Shown in pieces: positions 27,522 through 36,362 of a stretch of 59,563 nt of DNA. The stretch spans positions 1-59,563 of the forward strand of contig BBSL01000259.1 in assembly GCA_001319865.1 (NCBI GenBank). The letters run 5' to 3'. This DNA is from Burkholderia sp. E7m39 (lineage in GTDB: Bacteria; Pseudomonadota; Gammaproteobacteria; Burkholderiales; Burkholderiaceae). A program made the position numbers and the translations under genes. How positions within the stretch are numbered: the first letter of the stretch is position 1; every line of letters begins with the position of its first letter. The notes beneath the pieces were generated by a model, which saw only the letters and a program-made list of their open reading frames with translations, did not search any database and was not told the origin of the DNA.

Positions 27522-28388
27522 TTACTTGGCAGCCGCCGGAAAATCCGCGCCGATACTGGTCTCACGCCATTTTTCGATATCGGCCAGTGTGGCCTGCAGG
27601 CGCTTCGTTACCGCATCGACCCCGAACGCCCCCAAAACCAGATGACGAGGTGCCTTCTCACCCGATTCGGTGATACGGATCATCGCTTGCGCGGCGCGTG
27701 CCGGATCGCCCGGCTGTTGGCCGCTGTATCCCACCGTCATCTGCAAGCGCTTCCCGGCCGTCTCTGCGTAGTCACTGATGCGAACCGGGGTCTGTCTAAG
27801 CGAGCGCCCTGCCCAGTCCGTACGAAAGGCTCCCGGTTCGACGCACGTAACCTGTATCCCGAGTGGCTCCGTTTCGAGCGCGAGCGAGTCGGACCAACCT
27901 TCGACAGCGTGCTTGGTCGCGACATAGTAGCCTGCGCCAGCGAATCCCATCAGGCCACCTACTGACGTAATGTTGATCACATGGCCCTTGCGCCGCGCAC
28001 GCATCCCCGGCAGTACAGCGCGCGTTACCGCAAAAAGGCCGAAGACGTTCGCTTCGAACTGAGCCCGAATCTCGCTCTCGACCCCTTCTTCGACTGACGA
28101 CTGGTACCCATACCCTGCATTGTTCACGAGCACGTCGACGACTCCAAACCGCTGATGCGCCGCTTCGACAGCGCTCTGGATCTGAGCTGCATTAGTCACG
28201 TCAAGCGATATCCGCATCAGGCGACTGTCGGCATCGCTACCCGGGGCCGCCAGATTCTCTAGCGTTGCAACATTGCGCGCCGTCGCAACGCAGCGCCAGC
28301 CACGCGCCAGAACCGCTCGCGCGAGTTCCCTACCGAAACCTGTTGAGCAACCAGTGATGAACCAGACAGGCACTTCAGATGTAATCAT
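27522..28388 (-). CDS. short-chain dehydrogenase/reductase (retinol dehydrogenase-like)
   Basis: A 288-residue SDR. It has TGCSTGFGREL cofactor loop (~12-22), NNAGYGYQSS, catalytic Ser in NITSVGG, YYVATKHAVEGWSDSL (Tyr-x3-Lys) and the CVEPGAFRTDW tail motif. This pattern is common in proteins labelled oxidoreductase or SDR of unknown substrate. AAGAGG precedes the ATG by 5 nt. It stands alone, with an IS110 remnant upstream and hairpins downstream. Confidence 0.92.
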   Translation of the reverse strand: MITSEVPVWFITGCSTGFGRELARAVLARGWRCVATARNVATLENLAAPGSDADSRLMRISLDVTNAAQIQSAVEAAHQRFGVVDVLVNNAGYGYQSSVEEGVESEIRAQFEANVFGLFAVTRAVLPGMRARRKGHVINITSVGGLMGFAGAGYYVATKHAVEGWSDSLALETEPLGIQVTCVEPGAFRTDWAGRSLRQTPVRISDYAETAGKRLQMTVGYSGQQPGDPARAAQAMIRITESGEKAPRHLVLGAFGVDAVTKRLQATLADIEKWRETSIGADFPAAAK

Positions 28389-28908
28389 GCAAGCCTCTTT
28401 GATATCGATATGGACAAGATCAGCGTGAAATCGCTGAGGCGGTGATAGTAGCGATTCACTGCAAATATTGCAGATGGATTACCGGCGCCGCCGGCATGAA
28501 TGATGTTGATGATGATGCAGATAGATGTGCGGTTCTGGCGAACTAATCTCCTGTTCCTCACCACTGGTTTAAGCACGATTTCCCGAGAAAAATTGAACAA
28601 AGCACGTTGGATATGCGTGACGGTCAATACAAGCTCTGCTCGTCACATTTTGTCCATGTCGACATCAATAGCAAAAAGCGTTGCCGATTCGTCAACAACG
28701 CGAGACAAAAATGGACTGCTGTGACCGCCGTGAGTCCATTGAAGCCCGAGCTTGCCGCACGCTCGTCCTCTTGGGCGGCGACTAATGTAATGAACGCCCC
28801 CACCGACCGGGTGGGTGACGGGAAGTGGCGGACCCTCGCGGGCCGACGGCATCAAAGTGCCCAAATGGAAGATCATTGAGGTCTTCACATGCTAACGGGA
28901 GGTCAGAA
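28389..28908. other. intergenic region before IS110 remnant
   Basis: No gene supported on either strand. The right part (from ~28760) contains a CCCACC-gacc-GGGTGG-type hairpin and leads into the IS110 reading frame, so it is probably the left flank of that element. Confidence 0.4.
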
Positions 28909-29175
28909 ATGAAATATACGACGGTCGGGTTGGATATCGCGAAGAACGTCTTCCATCTTCACTGGGTGGACGCCGGCACAGTGAGATGGTGAACAGACAG
29001 TTGAAGCGGGCTGCATTCCTCGAGCATTTCGCGAATCGCGAACCATGTCTTATCGGCATGGAGGCATGCGGCGGCTCGCAGCACTGGGCGCGACGATTGA
29101 TGGAGACGGGTCATCAGGTCAAGCTAATGCCAGCGAAGTTCGTCGAGACATTCAATATCGGTAACAAGATGTCTC
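28909..29175 (+). mobile_element. IS110-family transposase, N-terminal remnant with frameshift
   Basis: Begins MKYTTVGLDIAKNVFHLHWV with the first acidic residue of the DEDD domain. It shifts frame near 28975, then reads VNRQLKRAAFLEHFANREPC, LIGMEACGGSQHWARRLMET and KLMPAKFVETFNIGNK before homology stops. The remainder of the transposase (the other catalytic acids and the Tnp20 domain) is missing, so it is inactive. Confidence 0.88.
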
Positions 29176-29263
29176 GCCCTCACTAAACAGTATATAAACA
29201 AGAACAACAAGCCAGCGACAAAACGCAAATGGCATCAGGCAAAGGACAATTCTCGCCAGTTAC

Positions 29264-29811
29264 TCACCCCTCTGGCGCATGAATTGCCTTTAGAACCTCA
29301 TCGGTGAATCTGGGATCGCCCACTCGGACGTCTGCGGACAACCGCGCGGTAACTTCTTGCAGTACCCAACCGTTACCGTCAGGATCATTGAACGAAGCGT
29401 ACGAAGCATAACTTTTACGAAGCGGATTCAATCCGTTTTCGACGCTCTCTCCGTTCGCATGATGGAATACGCCGCCCATATCATGGAATGGCTCGCTTAT
29501 CGCAATTCCCCGTCGAAGCAGTTCATTGCGCGCTGCCTCGATGTCGGATACGACAAGATGAAAGGCCTGCGAAGAGCCTGGCGCCGCCGTCGTCATGTTT
29601 TTACCGAACATGATTGAGCATCTCGACCCGGGTGGCGTGAACTGGATCGCCCGGTAGTCGTCCCCTTCACTGTAGTCGAGATCTTGATATAAAAAAGCGT
29701 GCCGCGATCAACGTCCGTGACAGGAATGACGACGATCTCAAGCTTCATATCGAAAGTGAGGAAGTCCGCGATATCAGCGGCGCGCGGGTCTTTCGTCGAT
29801 GCGTTGTCCAT
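29264..29811 (-). pseudogene. VOC-superfamily (glyoxalase/bleomycin resistance-like) protein, frameshifted
   Basis: The N-terminal frame gives MKLEIVVIPVTDVDRGTLFY (ATG at 29748, or 29811 if extended). The other frame continues with GDDYRAIQFTPPGSRCSIMF, FHLVVSDIEAARNELLRRG and the C-terminal SFNDPDGNGWVLQEVTARL. The join near 29690 lacks several residues normally present after FY in this family, so a small out-of-frame deletion broke the gene. Members are single-domain metal-dependent or binding proteins, often induced by stress. Confidence 0.8.
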
Positions 29812-29899
29812 AGTTGACGTCCCGTAGGCTTCGCGTTGCTGAGGCGTCGAATGCATGAAAGCACCATAGGAGAAAACGCAGCGCAAAAGTATAAGAAGA

Positions 29900-30230
29900 T
29901 CACGACACGATACTTTTCATTGATGACAGATGGAACATGTCGGCGTTGTCGGCCGTGCTAACGCACATGCATCGCGCCCAAGAGCAGGATCTATAAAGAT
30001 CGGCAGATTTTCTGCCCGCTCACCGATGGTCAAGTATTCCACCCGCACGTGCGGCCGCCGCTGCTGCCCCTCCTGTTCCCCGACCCTCGCAGCGCCTAGT
30101 CCATGAGCGCCCCCATCGCCCCTCGCGCCTGCCGTCGCGGCGGGACGGTGGAGATGTATTGACAAGGAGATTGACAAGCCGCCCATCCGCGAGTCGTGCC
30201 TCGGTTTCTTCCCGTCGTACATCGATGCCG
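29900..30230. other. no gene recognised
   Basis: Open frames here on both strands have skewed composition and no recognisable family. It is probably decayed DNA left of the IS66 remnants. Confidence 0.4.
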
Positions 30231-30299
30231 AGTCGCACCGCGCGCCACATCGGCAAGTCGTCCTATGACACAGGTTCGCCGATATGGTACCGCTCTGCA

Positions 30300-30412
30300 C
30301 AAAGCTGCAGAATCCTTACCACAAGGCCAACCGCATCGACGAGCTGTTTCCATGGAACGTCGCAGACAGGTTGCGCAAATCGGCCGCCCCGCCTATGGGC
30401 TCCATGTAATGA
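30300..30412 (+). mobile_element. IS66-family transposase extreme C-terminal remnant (copy A)
   Basis: Reads KANRIDELFPWNVADRLRKS and stops, matching the conserved final block of IS66 TnpC (NRIDELLPWN). The preceding R-I-L-x-x-x-P residues are one frame away, so an indel is present. Only the last ~35 residues survive. Confidence 0.75.
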
Positions 30413-30499
30413 CTGCGATCCGGGCAGATCCAGATACATCCTGTCCATGAATGGTAATGCGCAGCCAGAAATTATGGGGAGCTTGCATTGCAACAATGG

Positions 30500-30708
30500 A
30501 TTATGTGCATTGTCGCAAGAATTTTATGTTCTGCGGCTCTGACAGCGGAGGCGAGCGTGCGGCCGCAATGTATTCGCTCATCGAAAGCTGCAAACTCAAT
30601 GACATCGATCCACGCACGTATCCGAGCCACGTGCTTACGCATATCGCAGACCGGAGATCGTGGGCGACGGGAACACGAAAACCAGTTTCATGCTTCACCA
30701 CGAAATAG
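30500..30708 (+). mobile_element. IS66-family transposase C-terminal remnant (copy B)
   Basis: Reads RKNFMFCGSDSGGERAAAMY, SLIESCKLNDIDPRTYPSHV, LTHIADR. This is the IS66 TnpC region around the last catalytic Glu (GGERAA). It ends just before the NRIDELLPW block that copy A retains. Copy A lies upstream in the same orientation, so these are two separate copies or a rearranged single one. Confidence 0.85.
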
Positions 30709-30929
30709 TACGGAGCTTGAATTACGGTCAGAAATCCTTGCCAATCTCGCGTTGAGAAGCGAACGTAAGGCAAGGGTGCAGATCGTGGGTTCTTTCGATT
30801 CGTTCAATAAACTATGACGTCGCCTGCCGGTCTGCAAGTCGAAATCATACGAAAGTATGCCCTGCCCATGCGATGGTGTGCTTCGCGTCACGCGATCGCA
30901 CAATGGCGTGTCGCATAGTGCGTCGCTAC

Positions 30930-31045
30930 GCTCTTTTCATATCACCATGCGCGGCATGATTCCTTTCATCTCACCATGTGCAGTACATTGGCGTCGCCAG
31001 AAGCATGAGCATTTGTCGCCTGCCTGAGACATGGTGATTCGGATC
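30930..31045. repeat. three short ATCACCATG-like repeats
   Basis: TCATATCACCATGCGC (~30938) and TCATCTCACCATGTGC (~30967) are direct near-repeats. GACATGGTGAT (~31028) is the inverted form. They lie upstream of the small exported-protein frame at 31068 and may be a regulatory cluster or residue of an insertion. Confidence 0.35.
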
Positions 31046-31067
31046 GCTTCATTCACAATTGCGCTGC

Positions 31068-31362
31068 ATGGTTAATCAGGATGTTGTCGTGAGGTCCCTC
31101 GTTGGCGTTCTTGCCGTCGCTACGATGTGTTCTGTCTCAGCAGGTGTGATTGCGCAGCAGGGTGACCATCCCGATCCGCGGGCAGCAACAACAAACCGTC
31201 GCTAATCCCGGTGATTCGAGTTACGGTGGAGGGCCGGGGGGAACAGGTTCGGGCGAGTCACCGCATGCACGCGGGCCCTTTCCGCATGACGGCGCTAGCA
31301 CTTCACGCGGCGACAACTGCGTCGGCCCCGTGAGCTATTGCAATCTGTACTTCGGTAGCTGA
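31068..31362 (+). pseudogene. small exported protein, frameshifted
   Basis: The first frame (from ATG 31068) encodes a signal peptide: VVVRSLVGVLAVATMCSV then SAGVIAQQ. It stops at 31205. The +1 frame continues to 31362 with a Gly/Ser-rich stretch and ends NCVGPVSYCNLYFGS. Small secreted Burkholderia proteins with a ...GP-x-S-x-CN-x-x-FG end are known to me but have no known function. The two halves would form one ~95-residue secreted protein with two Cys residues if one indel near 31160-31200 is corrected. Confidence 0.55.
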
Positions 31363-31380
31363 TTACGTTGAGGAGTTGCT

Positions 31381-32706
31381 ATGCGAGACGATCATCGTCC
31401 ATCGTATCGACCGCGTCGTCGTTTTCTGGAATCAGCGACCATGACCGTCATGATGGGCGCGTTGGGAAGGGTTGCATTTGCAGAGGCGGGCGCTCCCGAC
31501 ATACAGGTTGTACAACGCGGCACGGGCGACGCGACGGCGATCCGCCCGCTTCGGGTGCATGCATCCGAAGCACAGCTGGCCGATTTGCGAAGACGGATCA
31601 CGGCGAGTAAATGGCCCGAGCGCGAAACGGTAATGGACGCATCGCAGGGCGTGCAGCTTGCAACGATGCAGAGCGTCGCACGCTACTGGGCGAGGGAATA
31701 TGATTGGCGCAAGATCGAAGCGCGGCTGAATGCGCTGCCGCAATTCGTGACCGAGATCGATGGGCTCGATATTCACTTTATTCACGTCCGTTCAAAGCAA
31801 CCCAAAGCGTTGCCGATTATCGTGACGCACGGCTGGCCCGGTTCAATCATCGAGCAACTGAAGATTATCGATCCGCTGACGAACCCGCTCGCGCATGGTG
31901 CGAGTGCATCCGATGCGTTCGATGTCGTGATCCCATCGTTGCCGGGTTACGGATTTTCCGGCAAGCCTTCGGCGACCGGCTGGGACCCTGCACGCATTGC
32001 CAGAGCGTGGATCGTACTGATGCAACGCCTCGGATACACGCAATACGCGGCACAAGGGGGCGATTGGGGAAATGCCGTGACGGAACAGATGGCACTTCTC
32101 GCACCGCCGGGGCTTGTTGGCATTCACACCAATATGCCTGCCACGGTGCCTGAGGACATTGCGAATTTGCTCAAGTACGGCCAGCCCGCGCCGGCTGGAC
32201 TGTCGGCCGACGAAAAGCATGCGTTCGACCAACTCGACGTCTTCTACAACCACGGTCTGGGCTACGCTCAGGAAATGGCGAACCGTCCGCAGACGCTTTA
32301 TGGAATCTGCGATTCCCCCATCGGCCTGGCCGCATGGATGCTCGATCACGACGCTGCCAGCCAAGCACTGATCGCTCGCGTTTTCAGCGGTCAGCCAGAA
32401 GGTTTGTCGCAGGATGACGTCCTGGATAACGTCACGCTGTACTGGCTAACAAATACAGGCATTTCTTCGGGACGCCTCTACTGGGAGAACAAGCTCGACT
32501 TCTTTGCTCCGAAGCATGTGGCTATACCCGTCGCGGTGAGCGTATTTCCAGACGAGATATACGCAGCGCCAAAAAGTTGGACCGAGAAAGCATACCGCAA
32601 CCTGACTCACTACAACCGCTTACCGAAGGGCGGACATTTCGCGGCATGGGAACAGCCTGAACAGTTTACCGATGAGATTCGCGCGAGCTTCAGATCACTA
32701 CGCTGA
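31381..32706 (+). CDS. epoxide hydrolase with EHN domain and Tat signal
   Basis: A 441-residue protein. The N-terminus PRRRFLESATMTVMMGALG is a twin-arginine signal ending near AFAEAG. The epoxide hydrolase N-terminal (EHN) domain (~55-165) is followed by an alpha/beta hydrolase domain: HGWPGSIIEQ oxyanion motif, GGDWGNAV nucleophile Asp, and GGHFAAWEQPE catalytic His. It belongs to the juvenile-hormone/microsomal-like epoxide hydrolase group, which is frequently exported in Burkholderia. It stands alone between the frameshifted small-protein gene and a porin gene and is intact despite the decayed surroundings. Confidence 0.92.
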   Translation: MRDDHRPSYRPRRRFLESATMTVMMGALGRVAFAEAGAPDIQVVQRGTGDATAIRPLRVHASEAQLADLRRRITASKWPERETVMDASQGVQLATMQSVARYWAREYDWRKIEARLNALPQFVTEIDGLDIHFIHVRSKQPKALPIIVTHGWPGSIIEQLKIIDPLTNPLAHGASASDAFDVVIPSLPGYGFSGKPSATGWDPARIARAWIVLMQRLGYTQYAAQGGDWGNAVTEQMALLAPPGLVGIHTNMPATVPEDIANLLKYGQPAPAGLSADEKHAFDQLDVFYNHGLGYAQEMANRPQTLYGICDSPIGLAAWMLDHDAASQALIARVFSGQPEGLSQDDVLDNVTLYWLTNTGISSGRLYWENKLDFFAPKHVAIPVAVSVFPDEIYAAPKSWTEKAYRNLTHYNRLPKGGHFAAWEQPEQFTDEIRASFRSLR

Positions 32707-32957
32707 GCGAATTTCCCGGATTGGCCGCATCCTTGTCTGACCGCGCTGCATTTGGCGGATACCGTGCCGGAATTGTTCGCGAGTAAAAAAACGCGGATTG
32801 AGATCAAAGGCTTCTGACCAAGCTCACACGCGACCCTGCCGTACAACCTCGCCAGCAGACGGGTAATGCCACATCCTGTAGCACACGTCTATTGCGCTCA
32901 TATACGCAGGTGCATGAGAATCTTTTCTCGGTTTATGAATTAAGCGAAGGCAGTTGG

Positions 32958-34109
32958 ATGATGAACGAGAAACTCTTCATTCCTTTGATCTCACTGGGTT
33001 CTCTGATGGGACCTACGATTACGTATGCGCAATCCAGCGTTTCTCTCTATGGGAGACTCGACTCTGGTTTGAGCTTCATCAAGACTAGCACAGGCAACCA
33101 GTACGGTGCTTTCTCTGGCGGCATGTTCGGCGACCGTTGGGGCTTCAAGGGAAAAGAAGACTTAGGAAACGGGCTCGCAGCGATCTTTCAGCTGGAAAAT
33201 GGCTTTAGCATAACCACGGGTCAATTGAGACAGGGCGGCCGCCTGTTTGGTCGACAAGCCTATGCAGGTTTAGCCGATAAAGACTATGGGACGATTACGC
33301 TAGGCCGGCAGTACGATCCCGTCGTTGACCTGGTTCAGCCTCAAACGGCCGATATCACGTATGGCGCCTCATTCGGCACACCAGGCGACATCGACAACTA
33401 TGACAACACGGTCCGTATTTCCAATTCAGTCAAGTACGTGTCGCCCACCTATCGAGGCTTCACGTTCGAGGCATTGTATGGCCTCGGAGGCGCCGCCGGT
33501 GCGCCGGGTGAATCGCAGTCATGGAGCGGTGCGGCCCGGTTCGTTGCCGGACCGTTCAGTTTCGCGGCGGGTTACCTGCATTCCAGCAACGCAAACGGAC
33601 AACCCGCGCGCAGTGCCTGGACCAGCACCACTTCCGACACGTTCTTCAGCAGCCCGATCAACAACGGGTACCAGACCGCGAGTTCCGTCGGCATCGCGCG
33701 TGCTGCAGCAGAATATGTGAAGGATAAGGTGACCGTCGGGGTGTCCTACAGCAACGTGCAGGCAACACGCGACAGTCAATCGACGTTCGCCTCCAATGAG
33801 CATTGGAATGTCGGCACCGCGTTTTCATCCTATCAGCTGACGCCAGCAGCAGCCGTTGGCCTCAGCTATACCTATACGCACGCGAGCGGCGATACTTCCG
33901 CGACGTACCATCAGGTGAACACCGCCGCGACCTACAGCTTCTCTCGTAGAACGGAAACGTATGCCGTCGCGGGATACCAGCACGCAAGCGGCCTTCAACG
34001 GGTGGCGACGGGCGGCACGCGCGAGGCCCAAGCTTCGATCGGTTCGTTCGGCATTGCAGGAAGTTCGACCCAGGTACTTGCGATCGTCGGCATCCTCCAC
34101 CGGTTTTAG
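32958..34109 (+). CDS. outer-membrane porin, Burkholderia type
   Basis: A 383-residue porin. Signal peptide MMNEKLFIPLISLGSLMG ends TYAQS, then SVSLYGRLDSGLSF. The conserved GFKGKEDLGNGLAAIFQLEN block is present, and the C-terminus is Phe (GILHRF). The frame opens at 32892, but the ATG at 32958 gives a proper signal peptide. It is paralogous to the porin at 24627. It follows the epoxide hydrolase by ~250 nt and may serve its substrate. Confidence 0.9.
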   Translation: MMNEKLFIPLISLGSLMGPTITYAQSSVSLYGRLDSGLSFIKTSTGNQYGAFSGGMFGDRWGFKGKEDLGNGLAAIFQLENGFSITTGQLRQGGRLFGRQAYAGLADKDYGTITLGRQYDPVVDLVQPQTADITYGASFGTPGDIDNYDNTVRISNSVKYVSPTYRGFTFEALYGLGGAAGAPGESQSWSGAARFVAGPFSFAAGYLHSSNANGQPARSAWTSTTSDTFFSSPINNGYQTASSVGIARAAAEYVKDKVTVGVSYSNVQATRDSQSTFASNEHWNVGTAFSSYQLTPAAAVGLSYTYTHASGDTSATYHQVNTAATYSFSRRTETYAVAGYQHASGLQRVATGGTREAQASIGSFGIAGSSTQVLAIVGILHRF

Positions 34110-34224
34110 AACCTTTCGATCCGGGCGGCGCGAAACGTAACGCCACGGCGTTAGCAGGCGCGCTGTAATCAAGTGCCGCGCCGCCTTTATTAACTCGGCC
34201 GAATGCACATCGTCGAAACGACAA

Positions 34225-34256
34225 GCGTCCGCGGCTGTTCTCCGCAGCGCGGACGC
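34225..34256. terminator. hairpin after porin
   Basis: Perfect 9-nt arms GCGTCCGCG/CGCGGACGC around a 14-nt loop, 115 nt after the porin stop. There is no T tract, so it is only a possible terminator. Confidence 0.4.
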
Positions 34257-34324
34257 ACTATCAAAGAAGACTCGAAAGTCAGTCACGAAAGCAAAGCGCC
34301 ACTAACGACACTCGAAAAAACGAT

Positions 34325-34560
34325 TCAATCGAAGGCTATCGATGGCGAAACGAGCCCACGCTTGGCCAGAAATGCAAACATGCCCTCCTTCTGACCTTCC
34401 GTCGCAAACGCGGCATGAAAAAGCCGACGCTCGTGCAGCATGCCTTCACTCAACGGCTCAAACGCCCGGTTGACGGCTTCCTTGGCTAGTCGCACGGCGG
34501 GCAGGTTGTATCCGGCGATGGTGTGCGCGGCCTCCAGCCGGCTTTCCTGCGCCCGCCACG

Positions 34561-34563
<3 letters not shown>
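34325..34563 (-). pseudogene. enoyl-CoA hydratase C-terminal fragment
   Basis: On the minus strand it reads [40 protein letters not shown] and [16 protein letters not shown], then stops. This is the C-terminal third of a crotonase-family enoyl-CoA hydratase. It abuts the end of an HU gene fragment with no N-terminal part, so it is a dead remnant. Confidence 0.85.
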
Positions 34564-34945
<382 letters not shown>

Positions 34946-35177
34946 TAGAGGCGTCGCAGTTGCACGCCTGCGATCCTTATGTCGTACACTACCCCCCGTC
35001 GAGCGGGAGTGCGTCTGGGTGATGTCTGGCGCGCAGGTCACGCCGCGAGGCGGCGTGCAATCGACCTATGTCACACCACGCGTAAAAATCAGTGCGAATT
35101 CGACCGGCCTGAGCGCGAATGCGCTAAGCCAGATGGGCCATATATCAGGCTGACGCGTTGAAACCAACGAAAGATGC

Positions 35178-35375
35178 TCAATACTTCCCTGCTATCGCAC
35201 GAAGCATCGAATTGTCGTCGAGGGTCAAGCACGCCCGTCGCACACCTGAGCCGATTTCTTCCAGCGCAATCAGCTGTCGCTCGAGTAGGCCGTCGACCTC
35301 GTCCTGAGCGAGATCGATCTGATCGGACGCGGATTTGATCACCATCAACGTGGCCAACTCATGGGGACCTAGCAT
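35178..35375 (-). CDS. small hypothetical protein
   Basis: 65 residues (MLGPHELATLMVIKSASDQI..., ALEEIGSGVRRACLTLDD), mostly helical and acidic. AGGAG lies 7 nt before the ATG. I do not recognise a family. The untranslated leader resembles that of the next minus-strand small gene (both read GGAGA-x4-CGAG-ATG). That suggests a pair of related accessory genes. Confidence 0.6.
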   Translation of the reverse strand: MLGPHELATLMVIKSASDQIDLAQDEVDGLLERQLIALEEIGSGVRRACLTLDDNSMLRAIAGKY

Positions 35376-35522
35376 CTCGCGTCTCCTAAAGTATCGGTCG
35401 ATTGTGACGATGGCTACGGTCGTCCCATGACAAAGGGGTCGATCGATCCTTCTGTCGCTGCAGAGGCGATTTGGGCGGCTGAACCGGGCGGGATGTCATG
35501 ATCAATGCCGTTGGTCGCCGCG

Positions 35523-35807
35523 CTACACCGTCACCTGTGGCGGCACGGGATACGAGGCTACATACATGGCCGCGTCACGTCGGCCGCGAGCAGACAGCTT
35601 GACGGCCAGCACATCGCGAAACATCTCAAAACTAGCCGGACCATGCGTTTCAAGGAATGAAAGCACAGTGCTTTGGACTTCTTGGCGCAAGTTCTCGTCG
35701 GTCTGGCAGCTTGCCATACAGGACGCACCGCGTGACAGTTCGAGTTGAAAATCGATTTCACATTGCCTGTACAGCAGGTGCCTGCCTCGAACGTTGATGC
35801 CCGGCAT
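35523..35807 (-). CDS. small hypothetical protein
   Basis: 94 residues. The middle (QEVQSTVLSFLETHGPASFE, MFRDVLAVKLSARGRRDAAM) resembles a small helical, possibly winged-helix-like fold, which is only an impression. GGAG lies 8 nt before the ATG. It is in the same direction as the 65-residue gene at 35178, 147 nt upstream of it. Function unknown. Confidence 0.6.
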   Translation of the reverse strand: MPGINVRGRHLLYRQCEIDFQLELSRGASCMASCQTDENLRQEVQSTVLSFLETHGPASFEMFRDVLAVKLSARGRRDAAMYVASYPVPPQVTV

Positions 35808-36362
35808 CTCGCATTCTCCAGCACATTGGATTCCATTCCAGGAAGTCTATCGGGCAGATTCGTTGGAGTTTTATATTGCCGGGGCGTACGTAAATGAACG
35901 TATCGGGACGTGCCGGCAGCACTGGGCGCGGCGCCGGCTTTTCTTGTGGTAGGCGCAATAGAAACACGTGCGCATGCACACGGTACTTGCACGCTTACGG
36001 GGGGCGAAGGAACTGGCCCACGCGGTCAGGGATGACTGCCGCCACGCGAAACGGCGTCGGATAGGTGCGCATCCGGGGCGCGTGTCACCGCCTTCAGTTC
36101 ACCGCGCACGTGCGAAGAGTCGCAGCATATCGAAACTGCAATGAGCGCACTCGCCGCTGCGTTGGAGGAACGTAGCTCTGCCTCGACGGGGGTAGGTTGC
36201 GAGCCCCTACCAAGCGTCGTTCATGCGCCAGGCGAGGCATCGCTCTTGCTCCTACTCTTGAACAGAGGCCGGGCATCGCGCCAATGCCCTCGCCGGTTGG
36301 CGCGGCGCGAAACCGTCTTCCGGAAATTGCTCGCGAATCACGCAGTCGAGTCGGGGGAGGTA

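Noticed and set aside
29917..30300. Minus-strand 127-residue frame
   Set aside because: Composition is skewed and it runs over the IS66 remnant; no homologous blocks.
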